From positions 254,507 to 318,506 of the forward strand of contig NZ_LMSI01000012.1 in the NCBI RefSeq assembly GCF_001428075.1: DNA of 64,000 nucleotides, read 5' to 3'. This DNA comes from Arthrobacter sp. Soil764 (GTDB taxonomy: Bacteria; Actinomycetota; Actinomycetes; Actinomycetales; Micrococcaceae). The notes under the pieces are model-generated. The model was not told the origin of the DNA and ran no database searches. It was given only the letters and a program-made list of their open reading frames with translations. The first letter of the stretch is position 1. The number at the start of each line of letters is the position of its first letter. Shown here piece after piece: positions 8,844-17,710 of the stretch. The position numbers and the translations under genes are program-made.

Positions 8844-9569
8844 ATGACCGACTTCTTCACCATGCAGCCCGGCGAGACTGCTCCTCCACTGCCGGCAGGG
8901 CCCGTCCTGTGCGGCGGAACCGCGGGTATGCGGCGCATCCACCGCTTCTTCCTGTGGGCTTACGGGGAAGCGCCGGGGCTGGTGCGCTCTGCTGCGGCAG
9001 GTGATACGGCCCGTGCCGCCTACGTCGGGGAAGTGCTGGGGAACTTCGACAAGGTCCTGCACATCCACCACGAAGGCGAAGACCTGCTGATGTACCCGCA
9101 GTTGAAGGAACGTGCGCCGGCTTGCGCCCTGCACATAGGGCAAATGCTCGAACAGCACCGGCAGGTCACCTCCAGGCTCGGGGCGATTGAACCGGTCCGG
9201 CTGCGCTGGATGCGCACGGCGGATGAGGAGTCCGGCGCAGAACTTGCTGCCCGCTATGAGGATCTGGCCGCTGTGCTGAACGTACATCTGCGCCGCGAGG
9301 TCACCGAGATGATGCCGGTAGCGGACAGGGCAATGTCCGAAAAAGAGATGCAGGAAACCGGCCAGCACGGGATCAAGCAGTTGGACAAGAAGTTTCTGGT
9401 GGGTTACCTCGGGATGGTGCTGGCCACCAATCCGCCGGCGGACCGCAAGGAGCTGTTCAGCGAGATCCCTCCCCCGGTCCGGCTGGCCTACCGGCTGGTG
9501 GGGCGGCGGATGTACCGGAAACAGTACGCCACACTGTTCCCGGGACGCCCGATTCTCGAAACGCTGTAG
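8844..9569 (+). CDS. Hemerythrin-like domain protein
   Basis: 241 residues from the ATG at 8844 (MTDFFTMQPGE); a longer frame back to 8634 runs through the inverted repeat and is unlikely. The central domain is all-helical with metal-ligand-like residues in HRFFLWAY, HIHHEGEDLLMYP, EQHRQV and HLRREVTEMMP. These are spaced as in cation-binding hemerythrin-like proteins, which bind a di-iron centre and react with oxygen, NO or oxidants. The C-terminal 80 residues continue with RLVGRRMYRKQYATLF, seen in actinobacterial versions. It appears to be a monocistronic cytoplasmic protein. Confidence 0.8.
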   Translation: MTDFFTMQPGETAPPLPAGPVLCGGTAGMRRIHRFFLWAYGEAPGLVRSAAAGDTARAAYVGEVLGNFDKVLHIHHEGEDLLMYPQLKERAPACALHIGQMLEQHRQVTSRLGAIEPVRLRWMRTADEESGAELAARYEDLAAVLNVHLRREVTEMMPVADRAMSEKEMQETGQHGIKQLDKKFLVGYLGMVLATNPPADRKELFSEIPPPVRLAYRLVGRRMYRKQYATLFPGRPILETL

Positions 9570-9580
9570 GGAATGCATTA

Positions 9581-9606
9581 GACAAGGCTTGTCCAACACA
9601 CGCGTG
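9581..9606. promoter_or_regulatory. Palindromes upstream of GntR gene, candidate autoregulatory operator
   Basis: GACAAG-G-CTTGTC (9581-9593) is closely followed by CACGCGTG (9599-9606), 57-80 bases before the GntR start. Such symmetry is expected of a dimeric GntR site; assignment is by position only. Confidence 0.4.
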
Positions 9607-9662
9607 CAACGTGTTCTAGGCTGGAATCCACCCGAGACGCCAACAATAGAGCGAGGCATAAC

Positions 9663-10445
9663 GTGCACCAGGACGCCGCCCGGTTCCTGTCCCAGCCGGT
9701 GGCCGCCCAGCCGGGCTCGCCATTGCGGGTGGCCGTGTACTCCCGGATCGCCGAAGCCATCCGCAACGGCCTCCTGACCCCCGGCTCCATGATCCCCACG
9801 GAGACCGAACTCGGTGCCGACATGAAGGTCAGCCGCACCGTGGTCCGTGAGGCGCTCATGCTCCTGGAGGAAGACGGACTTATCCGGGCGCGCCGCGGCG
9901 TGGGCCGGTTCGTTTCGGACACGCTTCCCCGCATCGGCATCGAAAGGATCCGCCCCTTCGAGGAGGTCCTCGGCGGCCCCGGGCAGACGGTGGAGGTCAA
10001 GCGCACCCAGGTGGTGCGGCAGGCCGCCTCCGAGTTCGTGGCCCCCGGCATCGGCATCGAGCCCGGCACCGACTGCTGGCTGTGGGAATCGGTCCTGATC
10101 CGCGACGGTGAGGCCATCGCCCACCTGCAGGAAAACGTCACCGCCCAGCCGGTCAGCATAGGCAAAGGCCCTGCCGCGCCCCTTGAGATCAAGGACGACG
10201 GCGGCGACACCTTGCTTGCCACGCTCAACAACCAGCTGGGCAGGCTGGCCGGTCCGGGCGAGTGCCAGATCAGCCTCAGCCAGGTGGGCCCCAGCCGCGC
10301 GAAGCTGCTGGACCTGCGCCCGTCGGACCCGGTCCTGGTGCTGACACAGTTCGTCAGGCACTCCAACCGGCCGTTCTACCTGGCCAAGTGCCTGGTGTCG
10401 GCGCGCGCCGGGCACCTGTCGGTGATGCAGTCCCTGCAGTCGTAG
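9663..10445 (+). CDS. GntR/HutC-family transcriptional regulator
   Basis: 260 residues with a GTG start. Residues about 25-90 form the winged helix-turn-helix (VYSRIAEAIRNG, PTETELGADMKVSRTVVREAL, RRGVGRFV). Residues about 105-255 form a UTRA-like effector domain ending with a ligand-pocket-like FVRHSNRPFYLAKCLV. HutC-type repressors bind a small metabolite and release DNA. No obvious catabolic operon is adjacent: the hemerythrin gene is upstream and a convergent subtilase downstream. The regulated genes therefore cannot be named. Confidence 0.88.
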   Translation: MHQDAARFLSQPVAAQPGSPLRVAVYSRIAEAIRNGLLTPGSMIPTETELGADMKVSRTVVREALMLLEEDGLIRARRGVGRFVSDTLPRIGIERIRPFEEVLGGPGQTVEVKRTQVVRQAASEFVAPGIGIEPGTDCWLWESVLIRDGEAIAHLQENVTAQPVSIGKGPAAPLEIKDDGGDTLLATLNNQLGRLAGPGECQISLSQVGPSRAKLLDLRPSDPVLVLTQFVRHSNRPFYLAKCLVSARAGHLSVMQSLQS

Positions 10446-10456
10446 CCAAGGCTGCG

Positions 10457-11731
10457 CTACTTGGTGCAGCCCACCGCCTTGCAGGCGTCCACCCGGCCGT
10501 ACTTCCAGTAGGTTCCCGTACCTTTGATCGGGTTGGCGGTGGCTTCGATCTTTTTGCGAACCTCAATGTTGGACGTCCCGGCCGCCGTGTTCCACACCAA
10601 TGCCGCAGTCGCGGCGACGATTGGTGAAGCCATCGAAGTGCCGGTCTCGATGTCGTAGCCCATGGACCGGCCGTTCTGGCCGCCCAAGGTGAACGGGTAG
10701 GTGGGGAAAGTCGAGTAGACGCCCACGCCCGGCGCGGCAACATCCACCCACTTTCCGTACGTGGAAAACGACGCCTTCATGTCGTTGTTGTCCGTGGCGG
10801 CAACGGCAATGACATTCGGGTAGGCACCCGGATAGACCTGGGCCTGGGTACCGCCGTTGCCGGCAGCGGCAACAATCACCACGCCCGCATTCCAGGCGTT
10901 GTTGACAGCGGCTTCGAGGGTCCGTGATGAGACGCGGCGTCCGAGGCTCATGTTGATCACCTGGGCGCCCTTGCTGACGGCCCAGTTGATGCCGTTGGCA
11001 ATGCCGGAGCTGGAGCCGGATCCGCTGTCGTTGAGCACCTTGGCGTCCAGGATGGCGCAGTCCGGGCACACGCCGGCAACGCCAATGGTGTTGTCCCGGG
11101 CGGCGGCCACGATGCCGGCCACGTGGGTTCCATGTCCGTACCTGTCGTAGTCCTCATCCACAACGATGGCGGTGTCGCTGAAGTTGGCCCGTTCAACAAC
11201 CCTGGACGAGATGTCCGGGTGGTTGATGGCCACGCCTGAGTCGATGATGGCAACCCGCGTGTCGCCGCCGGTGGTTACGGTCCAGGCTTCGACGGCATCC
11301 ACGTCGGCGTTATCGGTGCCCGCGGCCACGGTTTTGGTGCCAGCGGTGTTCGTGAATGCCTGGCCTACGTTGTGCAGGGCGTATTGGCGGGGGAAGTACT
11401 CATCATCTGAGGTAGCCGTTGCGAGTTCGTCCGGTTCGGCGTACTCCACCGCGGGATTGTGGCTCAGTGCCTCAACGAGGTGGAGCTCCTTGCCGGCCGG
11501 CACTGTGATGAGATGGGCGCCAGTGCTGCCGACGGCCGGGCCTTCACGAAGGCCGTGCTGGCCGAGGACACCGGAGGCCGCGGCGTTGTCGCGGAACTTG
11601 ACCAGGATCTGTCCGGACACGAAAGACGAAGATGCGAGCGGGGATGTGGCGGCAGCGTTGCCTGGCACAGCGGCCGTGAGGGCGCCGAGCGCCATCACGG
11701 CCGATGCGAGACCTGCCAGAACTGTTCTTTT
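10457..11731 (-). CDS. Secreted S8 (subtilisin-like) serine peptidase
   Basis: 424 residues from MKRTVLAGLASAV at 11731, the start that aligns with the paralogue at 811; a frame five codons longer exists. There is a signal peptide to about 28 (PGNAAAT) and a propeptide-like region to about 105. The catalytic triad is complete: Asp165 in VAIIDSG, His201 in HGTHVAG and Ser366 in GTSMASPIV. The oxyanion Asn lies in VIVAAAGNGG. A Cys pair (VCPDC) sits in the core and two more Cys at the C-terminus. There is no extra C-terminal domain, so it would be released extracellularly. It closely resembles the partial subtilase at 1-811. Confidence 0.93.
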   Translation of the reverse strand, partial: KRTVLAGLASAVMALGALTAAVPGNAAATSPLASSSFVSGQILVKFRDNAAASGVLGQHGLREGPAVGSTGAHLITVPAGKELHLVEALSHNPAVEYAEPDELATATSDDEYFPRQYALHNVGQAFTNTAGTKTVAAGTDNADVDAVEAWTVTTGGDTRVAIIDSGVAINHPDISSRVVERANFSDTAIVVDEDYDRYGHGTHVAGIVAAARDNTIGVAGVCPDCAILDAKVLNDSGSGSSSGIANGINWAVSKGAQVINMSLGRRVSSRTLEAAVNNAWNAGVVIVAAAGNGGTQAQVYPGAYPNVIAVAATDNNDMKASFSTYGKWVDVAAPGVGVYSTFPTYPFTLGGQNGRSMGYDIETGTSMASPIVAATAALVWNTAAGTSNIEVRKKIEATANPIKGTGTYWKYGRVDACKAVGCTK

Positions 11732-11837
11732 CATGCCGCTTATCATGCGCCCACGTGTAACAGCGGGGTAGAAGGGAAATCCACAATTTTTTCGGCGGTC
11801 AAGCGATTGAGGCCTTGTTCGACATACGAACCGCAGT

Positions 11838-11858
11838 GCGCTAAGTGAACTTTAGCGC
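11838..11858. promoter_or_regulatory. Inverted repeat upstream of MFS transporter gene
   Basis: GCGCTAA-N7-TTAGCGC, perfect 7-base arms, about 100 bases before the transporter start. It is a plausible operator for a dimeric regulator encoded elsewhere. Confidence 0.4.
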
Positions 11859-11958
11859 TATCCTTCATAAGCAGAACGTATGCCGTGGGTCACGCCCGCA
11901 AGTGGTGCAGCTCTCGGCCGGCGTGTTCTTACCTTTATCCCTGATCAATGAGGATTAC

Positions 11959-13179
11959 ATGACGACTTCTCCCTCCATGCGCGTATCACGCTGGCCTGTC
12001 TGGCTCTGCTGGCTGGCGATGGTTTTGGACGGCTTTGACCTGGTGGTGCTCGGCACTGTCATTCCCACCCTTATCAAGACCGGCGAGCTTGGCTTTGACG
12101 CAGTCGGCGCTACTTTGGTGGCCACCATCTCCCTGGTCGGCGTCGGCCTGGGCGCACTGTTCATCGCCCCGCTCTCGGATCGCTTCGGGCGTCGGAAACT
12201 GCTGGCCGCCTGCGTGCTCTGGTTCTCGATTTTCACCATCGCGGTGGTTTGGGCGCCCAATGTCGCAGTGTTCGGCGCCTTCCGGCTCCTGGCCGGGCTG
12301 GGGCTGGGGGCCTGCCTTCCGGCTGCTCTCGCCTACATGAATGACTATTCGCCGGCGGGGTCTGCAGGGAAGTCCACCACCCGCACTATGACCGGGTACC
12401 ACGTGGGGGCGGTCGCAACGGCTTTCCTCGCGTTGTTGGTCATTCCCGACTGGCGAATCATGTTCGTCGTCGGTGGTGCTGCCGGGCTCATCCTCCTGCC
12501 CTTCCTGTGGTTCAAGCTGCCGGAAACCCTGCAGGCTGGTCCGACAGCGAAGACAGTTAAACAAACGGGTTTCCGGGATCTGGTGAAGAAGCCCTACCCC
12601 TTGGTCGCCGCGGCGATCGCCGCCGCCTCATTCATGGGGCTACTGCTGGTCTATGGCCTGAACACCTGGCTCCCCCAGCTCATGGCATCCGCTGGATATC
12701 CCGTGAGCGCAGGCCTTTCCCTGCTCCTGGTGTTGAATCTCGGCGCCGTCGCCGGCCTCATCATCGCCGGCATCCTGGCCGACAGGCATGGCACCAAACC
12801 CATCGTGCTGCTTTGGTTTGGCCTCTCCGCCGTCTGCCTTGCCCTTCTGAGCATCAAGGTTGATAACGCGGTCCTGCTCAACGCCCTCGTATTCGTCACC
12901 GGAGTGTTTGTATTCAGCGCCCAAGTGCTGGTTTACGCCTGGGTGAGCCAGCTGTTCCCGGCCCGCCTGCGTGCCACCGCCCTCGGTTTCGCTGCCGGGG
13001 TGGGCCGCGTGGGGGCCATCGCCGGACCTGCAGTAACGGGCGGGCTGGTCGCAGCTGGAGTCGCCTACCCCTGGGGGTTCTACGTGTTTGCGGCAGCCGG
13101 CGCTCTTGCAGTGCTGGCCCTGGTGACCGTCCCGCACGCCATCGCCAACACTCAGGCTGAGGTGGAACACGTGAGCTGA
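11959..13179 (+). CDS. MFS transporter, aromatic acid:H+ symporter (AAHS) type
   Basis: 406 residues from the ATG at 11959, which has AATGAGGATTAC just upstream; a longer frame to 11845 has no support. Twelve hydrophobic segments are evident. The AAHS hallmark VLDGFDLVVLG is in helix 1 and the loop 2-3 signature SDRFGRRK is present. The family imports benzoate-like or hydroxylated aromatic acids with protons (PcaK, BenK). No aromatic-degradation genes lie in the window, so the substrate is uncertain. The gene is divergent from the subtilase, with a perfect 7-base inverted repeat between them. Confidence 0.85.
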   Translation: MTTSPSMRVSRWPVWLCWLAMVLDGFDLVVLGTVIPTLIKTGELGFDAVGATLVATISLVGVGLGALFIAPLSDRFGRRKLLAACVLWFSIFTIAVVWAPNVAVFGAFRLLAGLGLGACLPAALAYMNDYSPAGSAGKSTTRTMTGYHVGAVATAFLALLVIPDWRIMFVVGGAAGLILLPFLWFKLPETLQAGPTAKTVKQTGFRDLVKKPYPLVAAAIAAASFMGLLLVYGLNTWLPQLMASAGYPVSAGLSLLLVLNLGAVAGLIIAGILADRHGTKPIVLLWFGLSAVCLALLSIKVDNAVLLNALVFVTGVFVFSAQVLVYAWVSQLFPARLRATALGFAAGVGRVGAIAGPAVTGGLVAAGVAYPWGFYVFAAAGALAVLALVTVPHAIANTQAEVEHVS

Positions 13180-13187
13180 ACGGTGTT

Positions 13188-13220
13188 GCCCGGCTCGTCC
13201 GTGCTGACAGGCCGGGCTTT
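13188..13220 (+). terminator. Rho-independent-like terminator between convergent genes
   Basis: GCCCGGC (13188-13194) pairs with GCCGGGC (13211-13217), followed by TTT, immediately after the transporter stop. A second perfect 10-base-arm repeat (ACGGCGGTGC / GCACCGCCGT) lies in the last codons of the convergent nucleoside hydrolase gene and may serve the other direction. Confidence 0.6.
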
Positions 13221-13222
13221 CG

Positions 13223-14233
13223 CTAGACGGCGGTGCCCGCTTCGGCGAGCACCGCCGTCGTGCTTTCCGCGCCCGCATGGTGGTCCAGCAGCGTCTCCAC
13301 CAGGTGCGGGGCGAAGTCCTCTTCCAGCGTGAGCACCACCCGGCAGCGGGCGCCCCGAACGGGCGGGTAGCCGGCGTACAGTCCGCGCATGTCGCAGATG
13401 GTCTGCCCGCGGCCCGGCCCGTCGGAAGTGTCGACGGCGGCGCGCACCACCGGCGCGACGGCGGGCGTCACGGCACCCACCGCGAGCGCCGCGGCCAGGG
13501 GGTCGTGCATGGCGGAGCAGGGCCGGCCGTAAATTCCCTCGTAAAAGCGGAAGTAGTAGCCCAGCATCTCCCCGAGCGCCCGCGGCACCGGCGCAGAAGA
13601 AGCCAGCAAAGCCTGCCGGTGGTCCTCCTCCAGCACCGACGCCATGGTCACGTCCAGCGGCACCAGGGTCACGTCCCAGTCCGCGGCCAGCACCAGGGCG
13701 GCGGCCTCGGGATCGTTGTGGATGTTGGCCTCCGCCACCGGCGTGATGTTGCCCGGCGCCAGGGCCGCCCCGCCCATCACGGTGACGGTGTCCACCAGCG
13801 ACGGCAGTGCCGGTTCCAGCCGCAGCGCCTCGGCGATGTTGGTCAGCGGCCCGATGGCCACCACGCGCAGTGTCCCCGGGTACAGCCGGGCCAGCCGCAC
13901 CAGTATCTCCGCCGCGGACTCCCCGGCCAGTGACGCCTCAGCCGGGGCCAGGTACACCTCGCCGATCCCGTTCTCCCCGTGCACCCACGGCGCCCCGCCG
14001 CCGAAGGACCCGGCCAGCGGGTGGTGCGCCCCCAGCGCCACGGGAATGTGCGCGGAGCCGGCCAGTTCCAGCAGGTCCAGGGTGTTGCGGGCGCCGACGG
14101 CGGCACTGACGTTGCCGCTGACAGTCCCGATACCCTTCACGTCCGCGGCGGGGGCGGCCAGCAGGTAGGCCAGGGCGAGGGCGTCGTCGATCCCGGTGTC
14201 GCAGTCCAGGTAGATCGGGAAGGGCGTGGTCAT
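13223..14233 (-). CDS. Inosine/uridine-preferring nucleoside hydrolase
   Basis: 336 residues from the ATG at 14233, with AGGAGAACCGCC in front; the longer frame to 14428 is a spurious extension. The family's calcium-binding signature DCDTGIDDALAL is at residues about 8-19. VMGGA (about 145), NIHNDPEAA and the C-terminal MHDPLAAA, carrying a further Ca ligand, are also present. The enzyme splits ribonucleosides into base and ribose. It is followed on the same strand by an MFS transporter encoded upstream (14259-15701) and lies divergent to ribokinase, giving a coherent nucleoside import, cleavage and ribose phosphorylation module. Confidence 0.92.
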   Translation of the reverse strand: MTTPFPIYLDCDTGIDDALALAYLLAAPAADVKGIGTVSGNVSAAVGARNTLDLLELAGSAHIPVALGAHHPLAGSFGGGAPWVHGENGIGEVYLAPAEASLAGESAAEILVRLARLYPGTLRVVAIGPLTNIAEALRLEPALPSLVDTVTVMGGAALAPGNITPVAEANIHNDPEAAALVLAADWDVTLVPLDVTMASVLEEDHRQALLASSAPVPRALGEMLGYYFRFYEGIYGRPCSAMHDPLAAALAVGAVTPAVAPVVRAAVDTSDGPGRGQTICDMRGLYAGYPPVRGARCRVVLTLEEDFAPHLVETLLDHHAGAESTTAVLAEAGTAV

Positions 14234-14258
14234 GGCGGTTCTCCTACAGTAAAAGGGG

Positions 14259-15701
14259 TTAGAGGGTCTCGCCCTTGGGGGCGGCGACGAAGAGGCTGAC
14301 GATGAACGCGGCGGCCGTGATGCCCACGGAAATCCAGAGGGCGGTGGCGTACCCGGCGGCGGTGGCCTGGGCGGCGAAGGGCGCCACCAGGACGACGCCG
14401 AGGCTCGCCCCGATGCCAAAGGACGCACCGTTGATGCCGGGCAGGGCGGCCGGGGCTTCCTTGGGTGAGAGCAGCACCGAGAGCCCGTTGATGGCGGTGA
14501 GGAACAGGCCGTTGTAGAAGATGCCCAGGGCCGCGACGGCGATCAGGACGGCAAGCTGGCTGGTGGAGAACATGGCGGCTGCGATGGCGCAGGCCAGGCT
14601 CATGCCGGTGCCAACGCGGAGGGTCTTGATCCAGCCGCGGCGGTCGGCCAGCCAGCCGGCCAGCGGTGCGGCAAAGACGCCAATGAGCGCGGCGGGCGTG
14701 AGGAACAGCAGCGCCGAGACGGAGGCGGAAAGCCCGAAGCCGCCGTCGTGGTCCTGGCTGAGCAGCACCACGGTGAAGTTGATGATGGCGAAGATGCCGG
14801 CGAGGGTGAGGACGGTGGTGGTGATGACCGGCCATACCTGGCGGGAGCGGAGGTGGTGCACGGCGATGAGTGGGTGGCTGCGCCGCTTCTCGATCAGCCA
14901 GAAGGCGGCGAAGGAGGCGATGGTGCCGGCCAGCAGGGCCAGGGCGGTGGGCGAGGTCCAGCCGGCGGCGGATCCGTCGGAGACGAAGTAGGTGATGAAC
15001 ACCAGGAACAGCGAGAGGGAGCCGGCGCCCCACCAGTCCATGGCGCCGCGGACCCCCTGCGGGCGGCCGGCGGGAACGATGCGGAGGATGCAGGCCGCGG
15101 AAATCACGGTCAGGGCCAGGACGACGACGAAGATGGACCGGAAGCCCAGGGTCTCGGCCAGGAGCCCGCCCACCCAGCCGTCCACTCCCCCGATGCCGCC
15201 GTTGATGGCGGCGATGATGCCCACGGAAGTGCCGAACACCTTGGCCTGAAGGTTCTCGCTGAGGACGATGTAGGCGAGCGCGAAGACGGCGCTGGAGACG
15301 CCCTGCAGGAACCGGCCGGCGATGAGCAGTTCCAGCGTGGGTGCCGTGATGCAGAGGATAGTGCCGGCGCCCATGATGCCCAGGACCATCAGCAGCGCGG
15401 CGCGGCGGCCAATGAAGTCGCTCCAGCGGCCGATCACGGGGCCGGCGATGGCGCCGGCCAGGAAGAACATGGACTGGACGGGGGCGGTGCTTTCGGCGCC
15501 GCGGCCGAAGTCGGCGGCGATCTGCGGCAGGGCCGGGGTGACCATGCTGGCGTTGAGCTGGAAGGACAGCACGCCCAGCAGCAGCGTGGAGATCAGCAGG
15601 GCGGCGCGGCGGCCGGAGAGCTTGGCGGCGTCGTCAGGGAGGACGACGGCGGCAGCGGCTTGGGCGGGAGGCGCGGCCGTGGCGGGGGTTGGGGCGTTCA
15701 C
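14259..15701 (-). CDS. MFS transporter, probable nucleoside importer
   Basis: 480 residues from a GTG at 15701, with AAGGAGTTTGAT directly upstream; the frame from 15800 runs through the promoter repeats. About 12-14 transmembrane helices are visible, with DHA1/DHA2-like motifs (GRWSDFIGRRA in the 2-3 loop). The N-terminal 30 residues are Ala/Pro rich. The gene ends 25 bases before the nucleoside hydrolase and is almost certainly co-transcribed with it. By context it imports nucleosides, although drug-efflux MFS proteins have similar sequences. The substrate is inference. Confidence 0.85.
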   Translation of the reverse strand: MNAPTPATAAPPAQAAAAVVLPDDAAKLSGRRAALLISTLLLGVLSFQLNASMVTPALPQIAADFGRGAESTAPVQSMFFLAGAIAGPVIGRWSDFIGRRAALLMVLGIMGAGTILCITAPTLELLIAGRFLQGVSSAVFALAYIVLSENLQAKVFGTSVGIIAAINGGIGGVDGWVGGLLAETLGFRSIFVVVLALTVISAACILRIVPAGRPQGVRGAMDWWGAGSLSLFLVFITYFVSDGSAAGWTSPTALALLAGTIASFAAFWLIEKRRSHPLIAVHHLRSRQVWPVITTTVLTLAGIFAIINFTVVLLSQDHDGGFGLSASVSALLFLTPAALIGVFAAPLAGWLADRRGWIKTLRVGTGMSLACAIAAAMFSTSQLAVLIAVAALGIFYNGLFLTAINGLSVLLSPKEAPAALPGINGASFGIGASLGVVLVAPFAAQATAAGYATALWISVGITAAAFIVSLFVAAPKGETL

Positions 15702-15761
15702 ATCAAACTCCTTTGTTCGAACGGGGTGGGGATCGAATCCGGTCTTCGTGCCTTGATTCGA

Positions 15762-15801
15762 GTTGTTATACAACCATGTATGACTCACAAGTACAACCAT
15801 G
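15762..15801. promoter_or_regulatory. Operator cluster between nucleoside operon and ribokinase
   Basis: An inverted repeat GTTGT-TAT-ACAAC (15762-15774) overlaps the first of two identical direct repeats TACAACCATG (15769-15778 and 15792-15801), spaced 23 bases centre to centre. The position between the two divergent transcription units suggests one regulator controls both; the regulator is not encoded adjacent. Confidence 0.5.
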
Positions 15802-15859
15802 GGCTACACTTTTTCTTAATCCGGCCGCTTCCGGCCCTCCCCCTTCAGAGAGTCTTCCC

Positions 15860-16726
15860 ATGAGCAATCGACTTCCTGCCGTCACCGTGGTGGGCAGCAT
15901 AAACCTGGACCTGATCGCCACCGCAGGGCGGCTTCCCACCGCCGGCGAAACCATTGGCGGCGGCCTTCTTTCCCGGCAGCCTGGCGGAAAGGGTGCCAAC
16001 CAGGCGGCGGCCGCCGCCCGGCTGGGCGGCGGGGTCCGCATGATCGGAGCGGTGGGCGACGACGCGCACGGCCAGGGAATGCTGGACGCGCTGGCTTCGG
16101 CCGGCGTGGATACTGCAGACGTTGCTGTGCTGCCGGAGGCCACGGGGACGGCGCTGATTGTGGTGGATGCCGGGGGCGAAAACCAGATTGTGGTGTGCCC
16201 GGGCGCCAACTCCCACCTCGCACTCGACGGGGTGGAGTTCTCTGCCGATGAGACCGTGCTGTGCCAGCTGGAGGTGGGCCTGCCCGTGGTGCTGGAGGCG
16301 GCCCGGAAGGCGCAGGGCTATTTTGTGCTGAACGCGGCGCCGGCCATGGACCTGCCGGCGGAACTTCTGGAGCGTTGCGACCTGGTGATCGTCAACGAGA
16401 GCGAGTACGCCCTGATCCCGGCCCTGGCCTCAGCCAAGTTCGTGGCCGTGACTTACGGCGGCGATGGTTCCGCCATCTTTGAGCACGGCCGGAAGGTGGC
16501 GGAGGTGCCGGCGCCCGCCGTCAGCGTGGTGAACACCATCGGCGCCGGCGATGCCTTCTGCTCCGCCCTGGTCCTGGCCCTGCGGACGGGGCTGGACAAC
16601 GCTGCCGCACTTGCTGTTGCGAACGCGGTGGGTGCCGCCGCCGTCAGCGATCCTTCCTCCCAGCCCGCGTTGGCACAGCTGGGCCACTATGTGGAGCGGA
16701 CTGCCCCCGCCCTGGACGCCCGGTGA
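15860..16726 (+). CDS. rbsK: Ribokinase (PfkB family)
   Basis: 288 residues from the ATG at 15860; the longer frame back to 15689 crosses the divergent promoter. GSINLDL opens the fold and GGKGANQAAAAARLG is the PfkB signature 1. NTIGAGDAF near residue 230 carries the catalytic Asp and anion hole, and VNESEYAL is the conserved N-E pair. Ribokinase phosphorylates ribose at O5 using ATP. The context, divergent from nucleoside hydrolase, indicates that it handles ribose released from nucleosides. A GNAT gene starts within its stop codon. Confidence 0.9.
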   Translation: MSNRLPAVTVVGSINLDLIATAGRLPTAGETIGGGLLSRQPGGKGANQAAAAARLGGGVRMIGAVGDDAHGQGMLDALASAGVDTADVAVLPEATGTALIVVDAGGENQIVVCPGANSHLALDGVEFSADETVLCQLEVGLPVVLEAARKAQGYFVLNAAPAMDLPAELLERCDLVIVNESEYALIPALASAKFVAVTYGGDGSAIFEHGRKVAEVPAPAVSVVNTIGAGDAFCSALVLALRTGLDNAAALAVANAVGAAAVSDPSSQPALAQLGHYVERTAPALDAR

Positions 16727-17217
16727 GTGTGGCACTGCGGCGTGCGGCGCCGTCGGACTTTCCCGAGGTCCGGCGCATCACCCGTGACGCTTACCTGCGG
16801 GCGGGGCACTTCGCCGCCGGCCATCCCTACATGAGCGTGCTGGAGGACGTGGAGCACCGCGCCGCCCGGGCGGAGGTGTGGGTTGCGGAGGCCGCCGGGA
16901 AGGTGGTGGCGGCGGTGACGCTGACGTTCGCCGGCCAGCCGTACAGCGAGATCGCCCTGGACGGGGAGCTGGAGTTCCGGATGCTGGCGGTGGATCCGGA
17001 ACACCAGGGTGCCGGCGTGGGGCGGGCCGTGGTGCGCGCGATTATGGAGCACGCGCGGCAGCTGCCCGGCATCGGGGCGATCAGCATCACCAGCGCCACG
17101 TTCATGGAGCGGGCGCATGCGCTGTACCGGTCCCTGGGGTTCCGCCGCGCGCCGGAGCGGGACTGGTACGTGCCGGGCGAGGACGTGCTGCTGTGGGTGT
17201 TCCGGCTGGAGCTTTGA
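16723..17217 (+). CDS. GNAT-family N-acetyltransferase
   Basis: 164 residues; the GTG start overlaps the ribokinase stop by four bases, so the two are translationally coupled. The GNAT acetyl-CoA motif A is MLAVDPEHQGAGVGRAVV at residues about 87-104. Motif B, YRSLGFRRAPERDWYVPG, is near the C-terminus. The acceptor substrate is not identifiable; a small amine or a protein N-terminus are both possible. Confidence 0.85.
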   Translation: MSVALRRAAPSDFPEVRRITRDAYLRAGHFAAGHPYMSVLEDVEHRAARAEVWVAEAAGKVVAAVTLTFAGQPYSEIALDGELEFRMLAVDPEHQGAGVGRAVVRAIMEHARQLPGIGAISITSATFMERAHALYRSLGFRRAPERDWYVPGEDVLLWVFRLEL

Positions 17218-17272
17218 GTTTGGGCATTTTTCGAAACCGTGACCGCATTGCTCCGGACCACCTTCCCCGCGG

Positions 17273-17698
17273 TCAGGGCGTGCGGCCCCGGCGACCTTGA
17301 TCTGCCAGGAGATCAGAGTGCCGGTGGATAATCCGCCAGACGCCCCCTTTGTTGCGATAGACGTGCGTTGTGCGCATCGTGTAGACGGCGGGGATGCCAT
17401 CAACCACGGCGCTGCTGTGCTCAAATCCGGCCGTGTAGGCGAGGCTTCCGCTGGCACCCGCTGCCACGAGCTCGAACTCAGACCCGGTGGAGCCCGTGAA
17501 CCGGCGGGCCTCCTGGCGGAACTTGGGTTCCAGGTCCGCCTAGCCCGCGCCGGAAATATGCGCGCCGAACAGCGTCACGGGGTTCCGGGGCGACCATAGG
17601 GCCAGGCGGGGCGCCACGTCACCCTTATGCAGCGCCAGCGTCATGTCCCGCTGCTTTGGCAGGATCTCAGCCAGGAAGGCTGCCGTCTCCTGTTGCAT
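17273..17698 (-). pseudogene. SnoaL/NTF2-like protein broken by an in-frame TAG
   Basis: Translated from the ATG at 17698, this is a paralogue of the neighbouring intact gene at 17711-18157. It shares FLAEI, APRLALW, NPVTLFGA, AAGASG-LAYT and WRI-HRH. At 17540-17542 the codon that is TGG (Trp) in the intact copy (GSGWGELEP) is TAG, giving GAG-stop-ADLEP about one third of the way in. The frame is otherwise open to the TGA at 17273, so inactivation looks recent. A truncated product restarting at an internal GTG is possible but would lack half the domain. A sequencing error is the alternative. Confidence 0.8.
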
Positions 17699-17710
17699 GG
17701 CCGCCCACCC

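Noticed and set aside
8817..10415. 532-codon minus-strand frame across the hemerythrin and GntR genes
   Set aside because: It spans two well-supported plus-strand genes and their intergenic operator, and has no recognisable domain.
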